In this document: piece by piece, positions 46,001 through 54,198 of the stretch
Layout of the letters: each line of letters begins with the position of its first letter
How positions within the stretch are numbered: the first letter of the stretch is position 1
Assembly (NCBI RefSeq): GCF_039523335.1
Contig: NZ_BAAAFC010000001.1
Span: 1,364,001-1,428,000 of the forward strand
Reading direction: 5' to 3'
Length of the DNA stretch: 64,000 nucleotides
Source of the DNA: Marinobacter szutsaonensis
GTDB lineage: Bacteria; Pseudomonadota; Gammaproteobacteria; Pseudomonadales; Oleiphilaceae
The notes under the pieces: generated by a model
Database searches by the model: none
What the model saw: the letters and a program-made list of their open reading frames with translations, nothing else
Told to the model about the DNA's origin: nothing
Translations under genes and position numbers: made by a program

Positions 46001-46114
46001 ATTTCCGTGGTGTTCGGCCTGCTGGTGTCGACTTTGGTCGTGTTACTGGGGTTGCCGGCGCTTTACGTCATTCTGGAAGATCTGGGCTGGGCTACCTCGT
46101 CCAACTCCCGATAG
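43019..46114 (+). CDS. RND-type efflux permease
   Basis: A 1031-residue inner-membrane pump with 12 helices, two large periplasmic loops and the TM4 acidic residues of proton relay (GIVMDDSVVITENI). Motif A-like regions and the C-terminal VSTLVVLLGLPALYVILED are typical of AcrB-superfamily members in the unclassified group found with TetR/adaptor pairs. Substrates cannot be inferred. ATG 43019 overlaps the adaptor stop (ATGA). Confidence 0.92.
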   Translation: MIRWFAGHPTASNLLLVLILAAGLFAAPNLTRETFPDYLPPEVSITMEYRGATAADVEEAICQRLGEALQRVDYMQEITCTARDNQAQTIASMEPGGDMGRFLDDIRTEIEALTDLPEEAEDPIIRELYRTDLVAAIAVTGPMSFAHLESYTKQLEDRLFAIDGVADVVPVGLSQRQWQVEISRDRLRQYGLGVRDIARAIGGQNVDMPLGTLETDSQDIQLRFVDERRSLQTLASLPVLGGQAGAVLTLSDIATLSETYERQEERAEFNGQRAIILEIHKNRGEDALRVMDALQTFITEETSRRDNTVNLEITQDMTSIVKDRLQMLVGNGITGLLLVGLVMGLFFRPRLAFWALFGLPAAFAGAFVMMALTGLSLNMITLVALLMAIGIVMDDSVVITENIARHATEGATPLQAATLGTLEILPGVLSSFLTTVSVFLPLAFLAGELGSVLEVLPVVLIAALAASLIEAFWILPHHLKSGLGTGRDKPASRFRARFDRGFETSREKVGQLADTAIRFRYGVLAGILIILLGSVGLMAGGKVRMEAMPEIDGDVLEARVLMPQGTPLHRTREITSRITDAMLRLNEEYSPGQPDGQALVRNVQTRFNQHAGAGEKGAHVATVMADLLTAENRTVDLATLTDRWYQEIGDIPGLIALNIQEPGFGPAGIPIEIRLQGSDLDKLKEAARYLGNEVANYTGTFNVLDDLRPGKPQRTLTLKDSALSLGLTASDVAGQIRTGLLGDIVDTVQIGDQHIEILVRQSSAERTTRAFLEDTVIAGKNGQMIPLREVANINEERQWAQVTRIDGLRTVTVSADVNGRMTNADAIVTDLQNRVFPELRERWPEISLQVEGQTARSRETGQSIARGLLIGLLGIFLILSFQFRSYLEPIIVMLSIPVAFMGAVWGHLLMGYNLSMPSLIGAASLAGIVVNNAILLVQFIKSYRDQGMSTAEAAGTASRNRFRAILITTSTTVAGLLPLLAETSTQAMAVIPLVISVVFGLLVSTLVVLLGLPALYVILEDLGWATSSNSR

Positions 46115-46142
46115 CATGAAGGATTCGACAGGCATCGGACAG

Positions 46143-46156
46143 TTAACATATCTCAA
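46143..46156 (+). promoter_or_regulatory. Fnr/Dnr-like box upstream of the c-type cytochrome
   Basis: TTAAC-ATAT-CTCAA agrees with TTGAT-N4-ATCAA at seven of ten positions and resembles the two TTGAC-N4-CTCAA boxes elsewhere in the window. It ends 66 bp before the cytochrome start, a plausible activator position. Confidence 0.4.
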
Positions 46157-46222
46157 CGGGCCTATTACCTAACCGTGATAGCCTGAAAGACGCTCACCAC
46201 TCATTGATAGAGGAGCACCATC

Positions 46223-46693
46223 ATGACAAAAACCAACGGCTCGCTTCTGAGCATCTTGATACTCAGCCTCGCTGTGTCTCTCACTGCCACGGCCGCCGAA
46301 CCGGTCACCCCCAAGCTCACCGAGAAACTGGATCGTCTGCTGCGCGAGGAGATGCGATCCATCCAGACGGCCATGGGGCAGATTCATTCGGCGATCGTTA
46401 TGGGCCAGCATGACCAGGTTGCAAAGCAAGCCCAGGATATTCACGACAGCTTCATCCTGCAGCAATCACTCACCGAACAGGATCGTAAAGATCTGATGTC
46501 GGCCGTACCAGAAGGCTTTATCAAGCTGGACAAGGAGTTTCATCAGCTGGCGGCATCGCTGGCCGAGGCCGGCAGGAATGACGACACGGAGCAGCAACAC
46601 CAGCTGTTTGGCAAAATGACGGGCAACTGCATCCAGTGCCACAGCACGTATGTGTCGGACCGCTTTCCTGGCGTCAAACCCGTCAGGGACTGA
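46223..46693 (+). CDS. Periplasmic mono-haem c-type cytochrome
   Basis: A 156-residue secreted protein with a signal peptide (LLSILILSLAVSLTATAAEP) and one haem-binding motif near the C terminus, CIQCH, within MTGNCIQCHSTYVSDRF. The mostly helical body and C-terminal haem site resemble the cytochrome c'/c-556 four-helix class. It might donate electrons in denitrification or bind NO, but the partner is unknown. ATG 46223 has GAGGAG. It is convergent with ubiV, six bp apart. Confidence 0.8.
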   Translation: MTKTNGSLLSILILSLAVSLTATAAEPVTPKLTEKLDRLLREEMRSIQTAMGQIHSAIVMGQHDQVAKQAQDIHDSFILQQSLTEQDRKDLMSAVPEGFIKLDKEFHQLAASLAEAGRNDDTEQQHQLFGKMTGNCIQCHSTYVSDRFPGVKPVRD

Positions 46694-46699
46694 CCGGCG

Positions 46700-47590
46700 T
46701 CAGCCGATCAGGTCCATCCCCGGCTTGCCATACCAGTATCCGTTGCAGGGTGGTGCCTCCACCAGCTGCAGCGGGTCGGTGGCAGGCACTTCACCCCGGC
46801 GCACCTGATCAAAGCGTTTTACCACTTCCTCCATGCCCTGATGTTCCGGGCTCAGGCGCACAGTGTTCACGCCCATCCGCTCCATCGCCGGCAGTTCCCG
46901 CATCAGGTCGTACCGGGAACCCGACAGAGTGGAAATGCCGTTCAGTCGGAACAGCTCCTGGGACTCCCTTGAGCGTAGCTCCATGCCATCCGGGTGCTGC
47001 AGACAGCGGAACTCACAGTTGTCCTTGGGCAGGTTGTAGTGGCGGGCGGTGAAACAGCGGGAGGACCATGCCAGAGGCAGAAAGCCCCAGGCGAATACTT
47101 CGGCCGGCAGATCCAGGTCTTCCTGCTTCAGGCCGGTGATCAGCTGCTCCAGGGTTTCCCGGCCCAGCTCCACCGGCAGATTCCAGCCTTTCAGTCCCTG
47201 CTTTGCCAACACTCTGAGGGTGGCAACGTTGTAGATGTTCATGGAGGGGCCGGTGATAAACGGAATGTGGTGACGGCTGGCCACCTGCACCGCGCTCTGG
47301 TCATTGGCTTCCACCAGGAACTCGTTCTGATCGCAGATCCGGCCCAGACGACGCAGGTCGGCTTCCGACTCGATCAGGGTCTGGGTGGAGATCACCACCT
47401 CCTTGCCGCAGGCGCTCAGGTCCCGGGCCAGATCAAACCAGTCGTCCGGCTTCAATTCACGGCGGCGGGAGCAGACCGCCTCACCCAGGTAGATGGTATC
47501 CACCGGCCATTCGGCGGCTTTGGCGTAGAAATCGAACACGGTCTGCTTGGACCAGAACCACAGGATGGGTCCGAGAGAAAGTTTCATCAT
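46700..47590 (-). CDS. ubiV: UbiV, O2-independent ubiquinone hydroxylation
   Basis: A 296-residue member of the U32 peptidase-like family that binds [4Fe-4S] and pairs with UbiU for oxygen-independent ring hydroxylation in ubiquinone synthesis. Cluster cysteines are visible in [19 protein letters not shown] and [11 protein letters not shown]. It follows ubiU by 13 bp. UbiT is encoded 10 kb away in the same window. Confidence 0.92.
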   Translation of the reverse strand: MMKLSLGPILWFWSKQTVFDFYAKAAEWPVDTIYLGEAVCSRRRELKPDDWFDLARDLSACGKEVVISTQTLIESEADLRRLGRICDQNEFLVEANDQSAVQVASRHHIPFITGPSMNIYNVATLRVLAKQGLKGWNLPVELGRETLEQLITGLKQEDLDLPAEVFAWGFLPLAWSSRCFTARHYNLPKDNCEFRCLQHPDGMELRSRESQELFRLNGISTLSGSRYDLMRELPAMERMGVNTVRLSPEHQGMEEVVKRFDQVRRGEVPATDPLQLVEAPPCNGYWYGKPGMDLIG

Positions 47591-47603
47591 GATTGCCAGA
47601 ACC

Positions 47604-48599
47604 TTATTTCCACTTGCGGTGATAGGCGCCCAGGGTGGTCAGGCCGCCTTCGGAAAGTCCGGACAGGGTGTTGCGCCAGTTATTCTCCACGGTGAACATG
47701 CCCGGCGTTCTTTCCAGGTTATCCAGGGCCTGGCGCCAGGTGCGGGCCACATCGGCAATATAGGCCGGGCTGCGCTGGCGGCCCTCGATCTTGACGGCGC
47801 TGATGCCCAGCTCCTGCAACTCCGGCAGCAGGTCCAGCGTGTTCAGGCTGACCGGCTCCTCAATGGCGTGATAGACGCTGCCCTCCACCTCGAACCGGCC
47901 CTTGCACAGGGTCGGATAACCGGCGGATTCACCCTGGCCGTACCGGTCGATCAGCACGTCGTTCAACCGCGACTCCAGACCCTGAGGTGTTTCCTGCCAG
48001 CGCACGGCCTTGGCGGGAGAGCAGGCGCCGCGGGTATTGGGGGATTCATCCGTCAAATAGGACGACAGGTAGCAGCGCCCTTCGGCCATGATGCACAGGC
48101 TGCCAAAGGCGAACACTTCCAGTTCCACCGGGCTGTATTTCGCTACGCCGCGTACCTGATCCAGGGACAGCACCCGGGGCAGTACTGCCCGGCGGATATC
48201 GAAGTTGTCCTTGTAGAAGGACAGGGCCTCATAGCTGGTGGCCGAACCTTGCACCGAGAGGTGGCGCGGAATATCCGGGTAGCGGCTGGCGGCGTAATCG
48301 AGCAGGCCCATGTCGGCGAGGATGATGGCATCCACCCCAAGGCCCGCTGCGCGGTCGACCGCAGCCTTCCATTGTTCCCAGCCATCCGGTTGCGGGTAGG
48401 TGTTGATGGCGCAGAACACGCGGCTGCCTCTGGAGTGGGCGTAGTCAATGCCCTCGGCGGCGCGTTTGTCGTTGAAATTCAGCCCCGCGAACTGGCGGGC
48501 ATTGGTGCTGTCGCGGAAGCCGATATAGACCGCGTCGGCACCATTATCCACGGCGGTTTTCAGGGCCGGCAGACTGCCGGCCGGGCACACGAGTTCCAT
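47604..48599 (-). CDS. ubiU: UbiU, O2-independent ubiquinone hydroxylation
   Basis: A 331-residue U32-family protein beginning [20 protein letters not shown], with candidate cluster cysteines in [18 protein letters not shown] and TRGACSPA plus a later Cys (PTLCKGRF). It forms a heterodimer with UbiV. ATG 48599 has GGAG. An Anr-like box lies 58-71 bp upstream, which fits induction under oxygen limitation together with respiration genes. Confidence 0.92.
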   Translation of the reverse strand: MELVCPAGSLPALKTAVDNGADAVYIGFRDSTNARQFAGLNFNDKRAAEGIDYAHSRGSRVFCAINTYPQPDGWEQWKAAVDRAAGLGVDAIILADMGLLDYAASRYPDIPRHLSVQGSATSYEALSFYKDNFDIRRAVLPRVLSLDQVRGVAKYSPVELEVFAFGSLCIMAEGRCYLSSYLTDESPNTRGACSPAKAVRWQETPQGLESRLNDVLIDRYGQGESAGYPTLCKGRFEVEGSVYHAIEEPVSLNTLDLLPELQELGISAVKIEGRQRSPAYIADVARTWRQALDNLERTPGMFTVENNWRNTLSGLSEGGLTTLGAYHRKWK

Positions 48600-48656
48600 G
48601 GGTTTCTCCGCTGGAATTGGATGGTTAGAGGGTAGCGGGTGGGGGGCTGTGGTGCC

Positions 48657-48670
48657 TTGACCTTTGTCAG
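48657..48670 (-). promoter_or_regulatory. Anr-like box upstream of ubiU
   Basis: TTGAC-CTTT-GTCAG fits the Pseudomonas Anr consensus TTGAT-N4-GTCAA at eight of ten positions. Its centre is about 64 bp before the ubiU ATG, compatible with a class II activator site if transcription starts some 20-25 bp before the ATG. Confidence 0.5.
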
Positions 48671-48700
48671 CGGGGTTGGGCTGGGAGTGAAGTTGAAGTT

Positions 48701-48863
48701 GGGGTCAGATGAAGGCGTTCATCTGACCCCGTCCTGGAATCTGGCTCGGAGTCTGGCGCTAACTCGGGGTCAGAAGAAAGCTTTCTTCAGACCCCTGGGG
48801 CGGGGGTTTGGGAAGGGAGCTGGCGCTGGCACAGGGGTCTGATGAACGTGTTCTTCTGACCCC
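48701..48863. repeat. Tandem array of three GGGGTCAGA hairpins after hemN
   Basis: Hairpins lie at 48701-48730 (AGATGAA), 48766-48795 (AGAAGAA) and 48834-48863 (TCTGATGAA left arm with TTCTTCTGA right arm, an imperfect hybrid). Start spacing is 65 and 68 bp. The linkers share a CTCGGAG/GGCGCT pattern. The array fills the gap between the hemN stop and the ubiU promoter. Confidence 0.9.
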
Positions 48864-48884
48864 AACTTTGGCCCTGCCCCCCGC

Positions 48885-50300
48885 TCAGATAATCCGCGAA
48901 AACCGCTGGCTGGCCCCTTCCTTCCGATACAGATCAAAGATCTGGCAGATGGCCCGAATCAGCAACCGGCCGGCAGGCTGAACCTGCAGCACCTGACCCT
49001 CGTCGGCCACCAGCTCATCCTTGATCATCGGCCGGAGGCGGTTGAGTTCGTCGGCGAAGTAGCGGTCGAAGTCCTCACCCCAGGCGTCGGCAAACTGCTG
49101 GCGGTCCAGGCGGAACTGGCAGATCAGCTGGCCGATGACCCAGCGGCGGATGCGGTCATCCCGGCTCAGGCTCACACCTCGTACCGTGGCCAGCTGGCCG
49201 GCATCGATGGCCGCTTCCCAGGCCGGCAGGTCGTGGTTGTTCTGGAAGTAGGCATCGTCGGTCTGACCGATGGCCGATACACCAAGTGATACCAGATCGC
49301 AGTCCGAATGGGTGGTGTAGCCCTGGAAATTCCGGTGCAGGCGCCCTTCCCGCTGGGCCACCGCCAGGCTGTCGTCCGGCTTGGCGAAGTGATCCATGCC
49401 GATGTACTCGTAACCAACCTCCAGCAGGCGGTTGATGGTGTTATGCAGGATGGTCAGCTTCTGCTGCGGGCTTGGCAAAGTCTCGGCCTGGATCCGCGTC
49501 TGCGGATAGAACCGGTCCGGCAGGTGCGCGTAGCTGAACACCGACAGGCGGTCTGGAGACATCTCGATCACCGCTTCCAGGGTCTCGGCGAAGCTTTCCG
49601 GGGTCTGGTACGGCAGACCGTAGATCAGGTCCAGGTTGATGGAGCGAAAGCCAATCCTGCGGGCCTCGTTCAGCACCGCCTCGGTCATGTCACGGGGCTG
49701 GATGCGGTTGACCGCTTTCTGTACTTCGGGGTTCACGTCCTGAACGCCCAGGCTGATGCGGTTGAAACCGAGATCCCACAGGGTTGGCAGGGTGTCCTGG
49801 TCCACTTCCCTCGGATCGATTTCCACACTGTAGTCCCGGTCGTCGCCGGTCTGCAGGTTGAACAGTTCACCATACCCTGCCATCAGGTGCTGCATCACAT
49901 CCTTCGGCAGGAAGGTGGGTGTACCACCGCCCCAGTGCAGCTGCTGGACGGGGCGGTCGGCGCCGAACAGTTTCGACTGGATGGCTGCCTCTTTCAGGAC
50001 CCGCTCCACGTACGGCATGGCCTTGTCACGCTTCTTGGTGATCACCTTGTTGCAGGCGCAGTAGTAGCACAGGTGCGCGCAGAACGGCAGGTGGGTGTAC
50101 AGGGAGATCGGGCCACCCGCGGCCTTGCTGCGCCCGGCCGCCTTGACCATGTCCTCGACCCGGTAGTTCGGGGTGAATTCGACGGCCGTCGGATAGGAGG
50201 TGTAGCGTGGTCCGCTGAGGTCGTAACGCCGGATCAGGGCGTCGTCCCAGATGAAGGCGGGGAGGTCGTTTTTGGTCGCGGTGGCGGTGTTGGAGGCCAT
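48885..50300 (-). CDS. hemN: Oxygen-independent coproporphyrinogen III oxidase
   Basis: A 471-residue radical SAM enzyme converting coproporphyrinogen III to protoporphyrinogen IX without oxygen. SAM cluster ligands are C74-x3-C78-x2-C81, with C83 also present (CAHLCYYCAC). HWGGGTPTFL and the HemN C-terminal domain are present. It supplies haem for anaerobic cytochromes. ATG 50300 is retained, though upstream sequence (GAGTTACCT) is a weak ribosome site. Its upstream 343 bp are dominated by three hairpin repeats; I found no full Fnr box there. Confidence 0.94.
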   Translation of the reverse strand: MASNTATATKNDLPAFIWDDALIRRYDLSGPRYTSYPTAVEFTPNYRVEDMVKAAGRSKAAGGPISLYTHLPFCAHLCYYCACNKVITKKRDKAMPYVERVLKEAAIQSKLFGADRPVQQLHWGGGTPTFLPKDVMQHLMAGYGELFNLQTGDDRDYSVEIDPREVDQDTLPTLWDLGFNRISLGVQDVNPEVQKAVNRIQPRDMTEAVLNEARRIGFRSINLDLIYGLPYQTPESFAETLEAVIEMSPDRLSVFSYAHLPDRFYPQTRIQAETLPSPQQKLTILHNTINRLLEVGYEYIGMDHFAKPDDSLAVAQREGRLHRNFQGYTTHSDCDLVSLGVSAIGQTDDAYFQNNHDLPAWEAAIDAGQLATVRGVSLSRDDRIRRWVIGQLICQFRLDRQQFADAWGEDFDRYFADELNRLRPMIKDELVADEGQVLQVQPAGRLLIRAICQIFDLYRKEGASQRFSRII

Positions 50301-50327
50301 AGGTAACTCAAGTTGGTCGGTGAAAAC

Positions 50328-50483
50328 GGGGTCAGATGAAAGCGTTCATCAGACCCCAGGTTCAAAAACGGGTTCGGAGTCAAAGTCCAGGTCGGGGTCA
50401 GATGAAGACTTTCATCAGACCCCACGTTCACGTCAAAGTTCGGGGACTACTCCGGGGTCAGATGAAAGCTTTCATCTGACCCC
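50328..50483. repeat. Tandem array of three GGGGTCAGATGAA hairpins in the hemN-photolyase divergent region
   Basis: Hairpins lie at 50328-50357, 50394-50423 and 50454-50483, with starts 66 and 60 bp apart. All are of the AGATGAA class. Unlike the other arrays they sit between two divergent starts (hemN 50300 and the photolyase 50644), so they cannot be simple terminators of the flanking genes and lie where promoters should be. Apart from the array, 50484-50643 holds the photolyase leader; no other gene is seen. Confidence 0.9.
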
Positions 50484-50643
50484 ATTTTCAACAGCATTAT
50501 CGCCGACTCCGGCCCAGCAGGGTTTGATTCGGGTCAGCTGATCATGACTTTCAGTCTAGCATCCCCCGCACTGAACCACCCTTGCGCCCTTGGCGTATTC
50601 TGGCTACCTCTTTGGTGTAACCCGAAACTACCGGAGTCCGATC

Positions 50644-52176
50644 ATGGCCAACCTCATTCTCATTCTGGGCGATCAGCTCTCCTCCAACCTCAGCGCCCTC
50701 GATGGAGCCGATCGTAGCGAGGATGTGATTGTCATGGCGGAAGTCCATGACGAGGCCAGCTACACCAACCACCACAAGAAAAAGCTCGTGCTGCTGTTCA
50801 GTGCCATGCGCCATTTTGCCGACCGTCTGCGGGAGGACGGCTGGCAGGTGCATTACCAGCGCTACCATCCGGACAATCCGCACCAGAGCCTGGAGGCGGT
50901 GGTGGCGGATCAGGTGCAGCAGCTGAACGCGGACAAGGTGATCACCACCGAGTGCGGCGAGTGGCGGCTGCATGAACAGATCAGCCAGTGGCATGAGCGC
51001 CTCGGTGTGCCGGTGGAGATCCGGCCGGATACCCGGTTCATCGCCAGCAAAGAGGAGTTCGCCGATTGGGCAAAGGGCCGCAAACAGCTTCGAATGGAGT
51101 TCTTTTACCGGGAAATGCGCAAGAAAACCGGGTTATTGATGACACCGGAGGGAGAACCGGAAGGTGGTCAGTGGAACTTCGATGCCGACAATCGCAAGAA
51201 ATGGAGCGGCAAGCCGCCGGCACCCGCGCCCTTCCGGGTTGAGCCGGACGAGATCACCGGCGACGTCATCGCCCTGGTCGACGAGCACTTCGCCGACCAT
51301 TTCGGCACCACGGACGACTTCCATTTCGCCGTGACATCCGACGATGCCCAAGTGGCCCTGGAACACTTCATCGACTTTGCCCTGCCCTGTTTTGGCGATT
51401 TCCAGGATGCCCTCTCGGACACGGAGGACTGGCTATTCCATTCCATCTTGTCGCCCTATATCAACTGCGGGCTATTGGACCCGCTGGCCGTTTGCGAAGC
51501 GGTGGCGCAGGCCTGGTATGCCGGCCGCGCGCCAATCAATGCGGTGGAGGGATTTGTCCGGCAGATCCTGGGCTGGCGGGAGTTTGTCCGGGGCATCTAC
51601 TGGCTGAACATGCCGGAGTATGCCCGGGAGAATCAGCTGGGCAACACCCGCGCCCTGCCCTGGTTCTTCTGGACCGGGGAGACGAAGATGCGCTGCATGC
51701 ACAAAGCCATCGACGCCACCCGACGCAACGCTTACGCCCACCATATCCAGCGGCTGATGGTCACCGGCAATTTCGCCCTGCTGGCCGGGATCAGACCGGA
51801 GGAAATCTGCGACTGGTACCTGGCGGTGTACGCTGATGCCTACGACTGGGTGGAACTGCCCAATGTGCTGGGCATGGTAATGCACGCCGACGGCGGCTAC
51901 CTGGGCTCAAAACCCTATGCCGCCAGCGGTAAGTACATTCATCGCATGTCGGACCACTGCGCCAACTGCCATTACAAGGTGAACAAGGCTACCGAGGACG
52001 ATGCCTGCCCCTTCAACGCCCTGTACTGGCATTTTATCGACCGGCACCGGGATGACTTCGCAGGCAATCCCCGCATGGGCATGATGTACCGCAACTGGGA
52101 CAAGCAGAAACCGGAGCGGCGGGAAGCGCTGCTCCGGCGCGCCGAGCACTTGCTGGCGCACCTGGAGCAGCTGTAA
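50644..52176 (+). CDS. FeS-type bacterial cryptochrome/(6-4) photolyase
   Basis: A 510-residue photolyase-family flavoprotein. The N-terminal antenna domain begins MANLILILGDQLS, and the FAD-binding helical domain includes GWREFVRGIYW and NYAH-like ATRRNAYAHHIQRLMVTGNF segments. Four cysteines for a [4Fe-4S] cluster are visible: EEICDWY, then DHCANC and DDAC with C-x2-C-x12-C spacing, as in PhrB/CryB proteins. It should repair (6-4) photoproducts or act as a light sensor. ATG 50644 has GGAG; the longer frame lies in the leader. Confidence 0.9.
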   Translation: MANLILILGDQLSSNLSALDGADRSEDVIVMAEVHDEASYTNHHKKKLVLLFSAMRHFADRLREDGWQVHYQRYHPDNPHQSLEAVVADQVQQLNADKVITTECGEWRLHEQISQWHERLGVPVEIRPDTRFIASKEEFADWAKGRKQLRMEFFYREMRKKTGLLMTPEGEPEGGQWNFDADNRKKWSGKPPAPAPFRVEPDEITGDVIALVDEHFADHFGTTDDFHFAVTSDDAQVALEHFIDFALPCFGDFQDALSDTEDWLFHSILSPYINCGLLDPLAVCEAVAQAWYAGRAPINAVEGFVRQILGWREFVRGIYWLNMPEYARENQLGNTRALPWFFWTGETKMRCMHKAIDATRRNAYAHHIQRLMVTGNFALLAGIRPEEICDWYLAVYADAYDWVELPNVLGMVMHADGGYLGSKPYAASGKYIHRMSDHCANCHYKVNKATEDDACPFNALYWHFIDRHRDDFAGNPRMGMMYRNWDKQKPERREALLRRAEHLLAHLEQL

Positions 52177-52191
52177 AACCGATATGCGAAA

Positions 52192-53310
52192 TCAGTGGGG
52201 AGCAATCCGCTTTTCGGTTTCCGGATCGAAGAGCACCACCTTCTTCATATCAAACATCAGCTCGGCGGTCTCGCCCCACTCCACCGGGTGCTCCGGATCA
52301 ATCCGGCAATGCACGTTGGTGTCGTTGAGCTGGATCAGTGCGATTACGTCCGGACCGGTGGGCTCGGTCACCTCGATGGTGAACTCGCCCTTGGCCACCA
52401 GGGTCTGATCGTTCTTCTGGTCCTGGGGCTGGGTTATGTGCTCCGGGCGAATGCCGAGGATGACCTTCCGGCCTACTCTGTCGGCCAGGAATTCCGGTAC
52501 CGGCAGCCTGATGGCGCGGCCATCGTTGCCCCGCACTTCCGCTTCCAGACCGTTGTCACCCTGTTCCACGGTCACCGGCACAAAGCTCATGGCCGGTGAG
52601 CCCATGAAGCCCGCCACAAACAGGTTTTCCGGCCGGTCATAGACTTCCTTCGGGGTGCCCAGCTGTTGCAGCTCGCCGTCCTTGAGTACGGCAATCCGGT
52701 CCGCCAGGGTCATGGCCTCGATCTGGTCGTGGGTTACGTACACGATGGTCGTCTTCAGCCGCTGGTGCAGCTTCTTGATCTCGGTGCGCATCTCCACCCG
52801 CAGCTTGGCATCGAGATTCGAGAGCGGCTCGTCGAACAGGTAAATCCGCGGCCGGCGGGCCAGGGCGCGGCCCATGGCTACCCGCTGCTGCTGACCGCCG
52901 GACAGGTTCGCTGGCTTCTTGTTCAGCAACTGGGAGATCTGCAGCAGATCGGCCACCCGCTCCACTTCCTTGTCGATCTCGTGCTTCGGCAAGCCGCGGA
53001 TTTTCAGGCCGAAGGCAATGTTCTCCCGCACCGACATGGTCGGGTACAAAGCGTAGGACTGGAACACCATGGCGATGTCCCGGTCCTTGGGTTCCATCCC
53101 GGCGATGTCCTCGCCGTTGAGCACGATGGCCCCGTCGGTGATCGATTCCAGGCCCGCGATGGTGTTCATCAGGGTGGACTTGCCGCACCCGGACGGGCCC
53201 ACCAGGATCAGGAATTCACCGGAGGCGATATCGATGTCGATCCCCTTGAGGGTTTCCTCGGCAGCCCCCGGATAGGTTTTGCGGATGCTCCGCAGTTCCA
53301 GTTGAGACAT
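52192..53310 (-). CDS. Sugar ABC transporter ATP-binding protein (MalK/UgpC-like)
   Basis: A 372-residue ATPase of the CUT1 sugar family. Walker A is GPSGCGKST, the signature is LSGGQQQRVAMGRAL, Walker B is IYLFDEPLSNLD, and a C-terminal TOBE regulatory domain is present (IRPEHITQPQD). It is the last gene of the porin-gts cluster and powers uptake through the two permeases encoded just upstream. AGAGG lies before ATG 53310. It ends 15 bp from the convergent photolyase gene. Confidence 0.92.
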   Translation of the reverse strand: MSQLELRSIRKTYPGAAEETLKGIDIDIASGEFLILVGPSGCGKSTLMNTIAGLESITDGAIVLNGEDIAGMEPKDRDIAMVFQSYALYPTMSVRENIAFGLKIRGLPKHEIDKEVERVADLLQISQLLNKKPANLSGGQQQRVAMGRALARRPRIYLFDEPLSNLDAKLRVEMRTEIKKLHQRLKTTIVYVTHDQIEAMTLADRIAVLKDGELQQLGTPKEVYDRPENLFVAGFMGSPAMSFVPVTVEQGDNGLEAEVRGNDGRAIRLPVPEFLADRVGRKVILGIRPEHITQPQDQKNDQTLVAKGEFTIEVTEPTGPDVIALIQLNDTNVHCRIDPEHPVEWGETAELMFDMKKVVLFDPETEKRIAPH

Positions 53311-53328
53311 TATTGTTATCCTCTCAGG

Positions 53329-54198
53329 TCAACCTTTGACAGATCCGGCGGTCAGGCCCCGGATGAAGTATTTGCCAGCCACGATATAGACCACCAGTGT
53401 GGGCAGCGCGGCGATCATGGCTGCCGCCATATCCACGTTGTATTCCTTCACCCCGGTGCTGGTGTTTACCAGGTTGTTCAGCGCCACAGTGATAGGCTGG
53501 CCGTCACCACTGGCGAACACCACACCGAACAGGAAATCGTTCCAGATCTGGGTGAACTGCCAGATCAGCGACACCATGAAGATGGGCGTGGACATGGGCA
53601 GCAGGATTCGAAAGAAAATGGTGAAAAAACCGGCCCCATCCAGCCGGGCTGCCTTGATCAGCGCATCCGGAATGGCCACGTAGTAGTTCCGGAAGAACAG
53701 CGTGGTGAAGGCCACCCCGTAGATCACATGCACCAGCACCAGGCCAGTGGTGGTATTGGCCAGGCCCAGCTGGCCCAGGGTCGCCGCCATGGGCAGCAAC
53801 ACCACCTGGAAAGGCACGAAGCAGCCGAACAGCAGCATGCCGAAGAACAGGTCGGAGCCTTTAAACTTCCACTTCGACAACACGTAACCGTTGAACGCAC
53901 CCAGCAGGGTGGAGATCAGCACCGCCGGCACGGTCATCTTGAACGAGTTCCAGAAATACCCGCTGATGCCGTTGCACTCGACGCCGGTACAGGCCTCGGA
54001 CCAGGCTTTGGTCCAGCCGATAGTGGTCCAGTCCGTGGGCAGTGCCATGAGGTTGCCGGTACGGATGTCCATAGGCGTCTTGAAGCTGGTCACCAGCATG
54101 ATGAACAGCGGGATCAGGTAGACCAGCGCGGCCAGGAGCAACACCCCGTAGATGGCCACGCGGCTGGGACGAAAGCCGGTACGAACCACATCAGTCAT
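53329..54198 (-). CDS. gtsC: Sugar ABC transporter permease (MalG-like)
   Basis: A 289-residue inner-membrane permease with six helices and the EAA-type loop (YYVAIPDALIKAARLDGAGFFTIFFRILLP in parts). It resembles the GtsC subunit of pseudomonad glucose/mannose transporters, in line with the GtsA-like binding protein encoded upstream. Its start overlaps gtsB by eight bases. Confidence 0.88.
   Translation of the reverse strand: MTDVVRTGFRPSRVAIYGVLLLAALVYLIPLFIMLVTSFKTPMDIRTGNLMALPTDWTTIGWTKAWSEACTGVECNGISGYFWNSFKMTVPAVLISTLLGAFNGYVLSKWKFKGSDLFFGMLLFGCFVPFQVVLLPMAATLGQLGLANTTTGLVLVHVIYGVAFTTLFFRNYYVAIPDALIKAARLDGAGFFTIFFRILLPMSTPIFMVSLIWQFTQIWNDFLFGVVFASGDGQPITVALNNLVNTSTGVKEYNVDMAAAMIAALPTLVVYIVAGKYFIRGLTAGSVKG

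Noticed and set aside
48701..50483. CRISPR-like arrangement of about 30-bp repeats and 30-38-bp spacers
   Set aside because: Repeats are themselves full palindromes, vary in sequence, occur in threes at most, have similar rather than unique spacers, and no cas gene is present.
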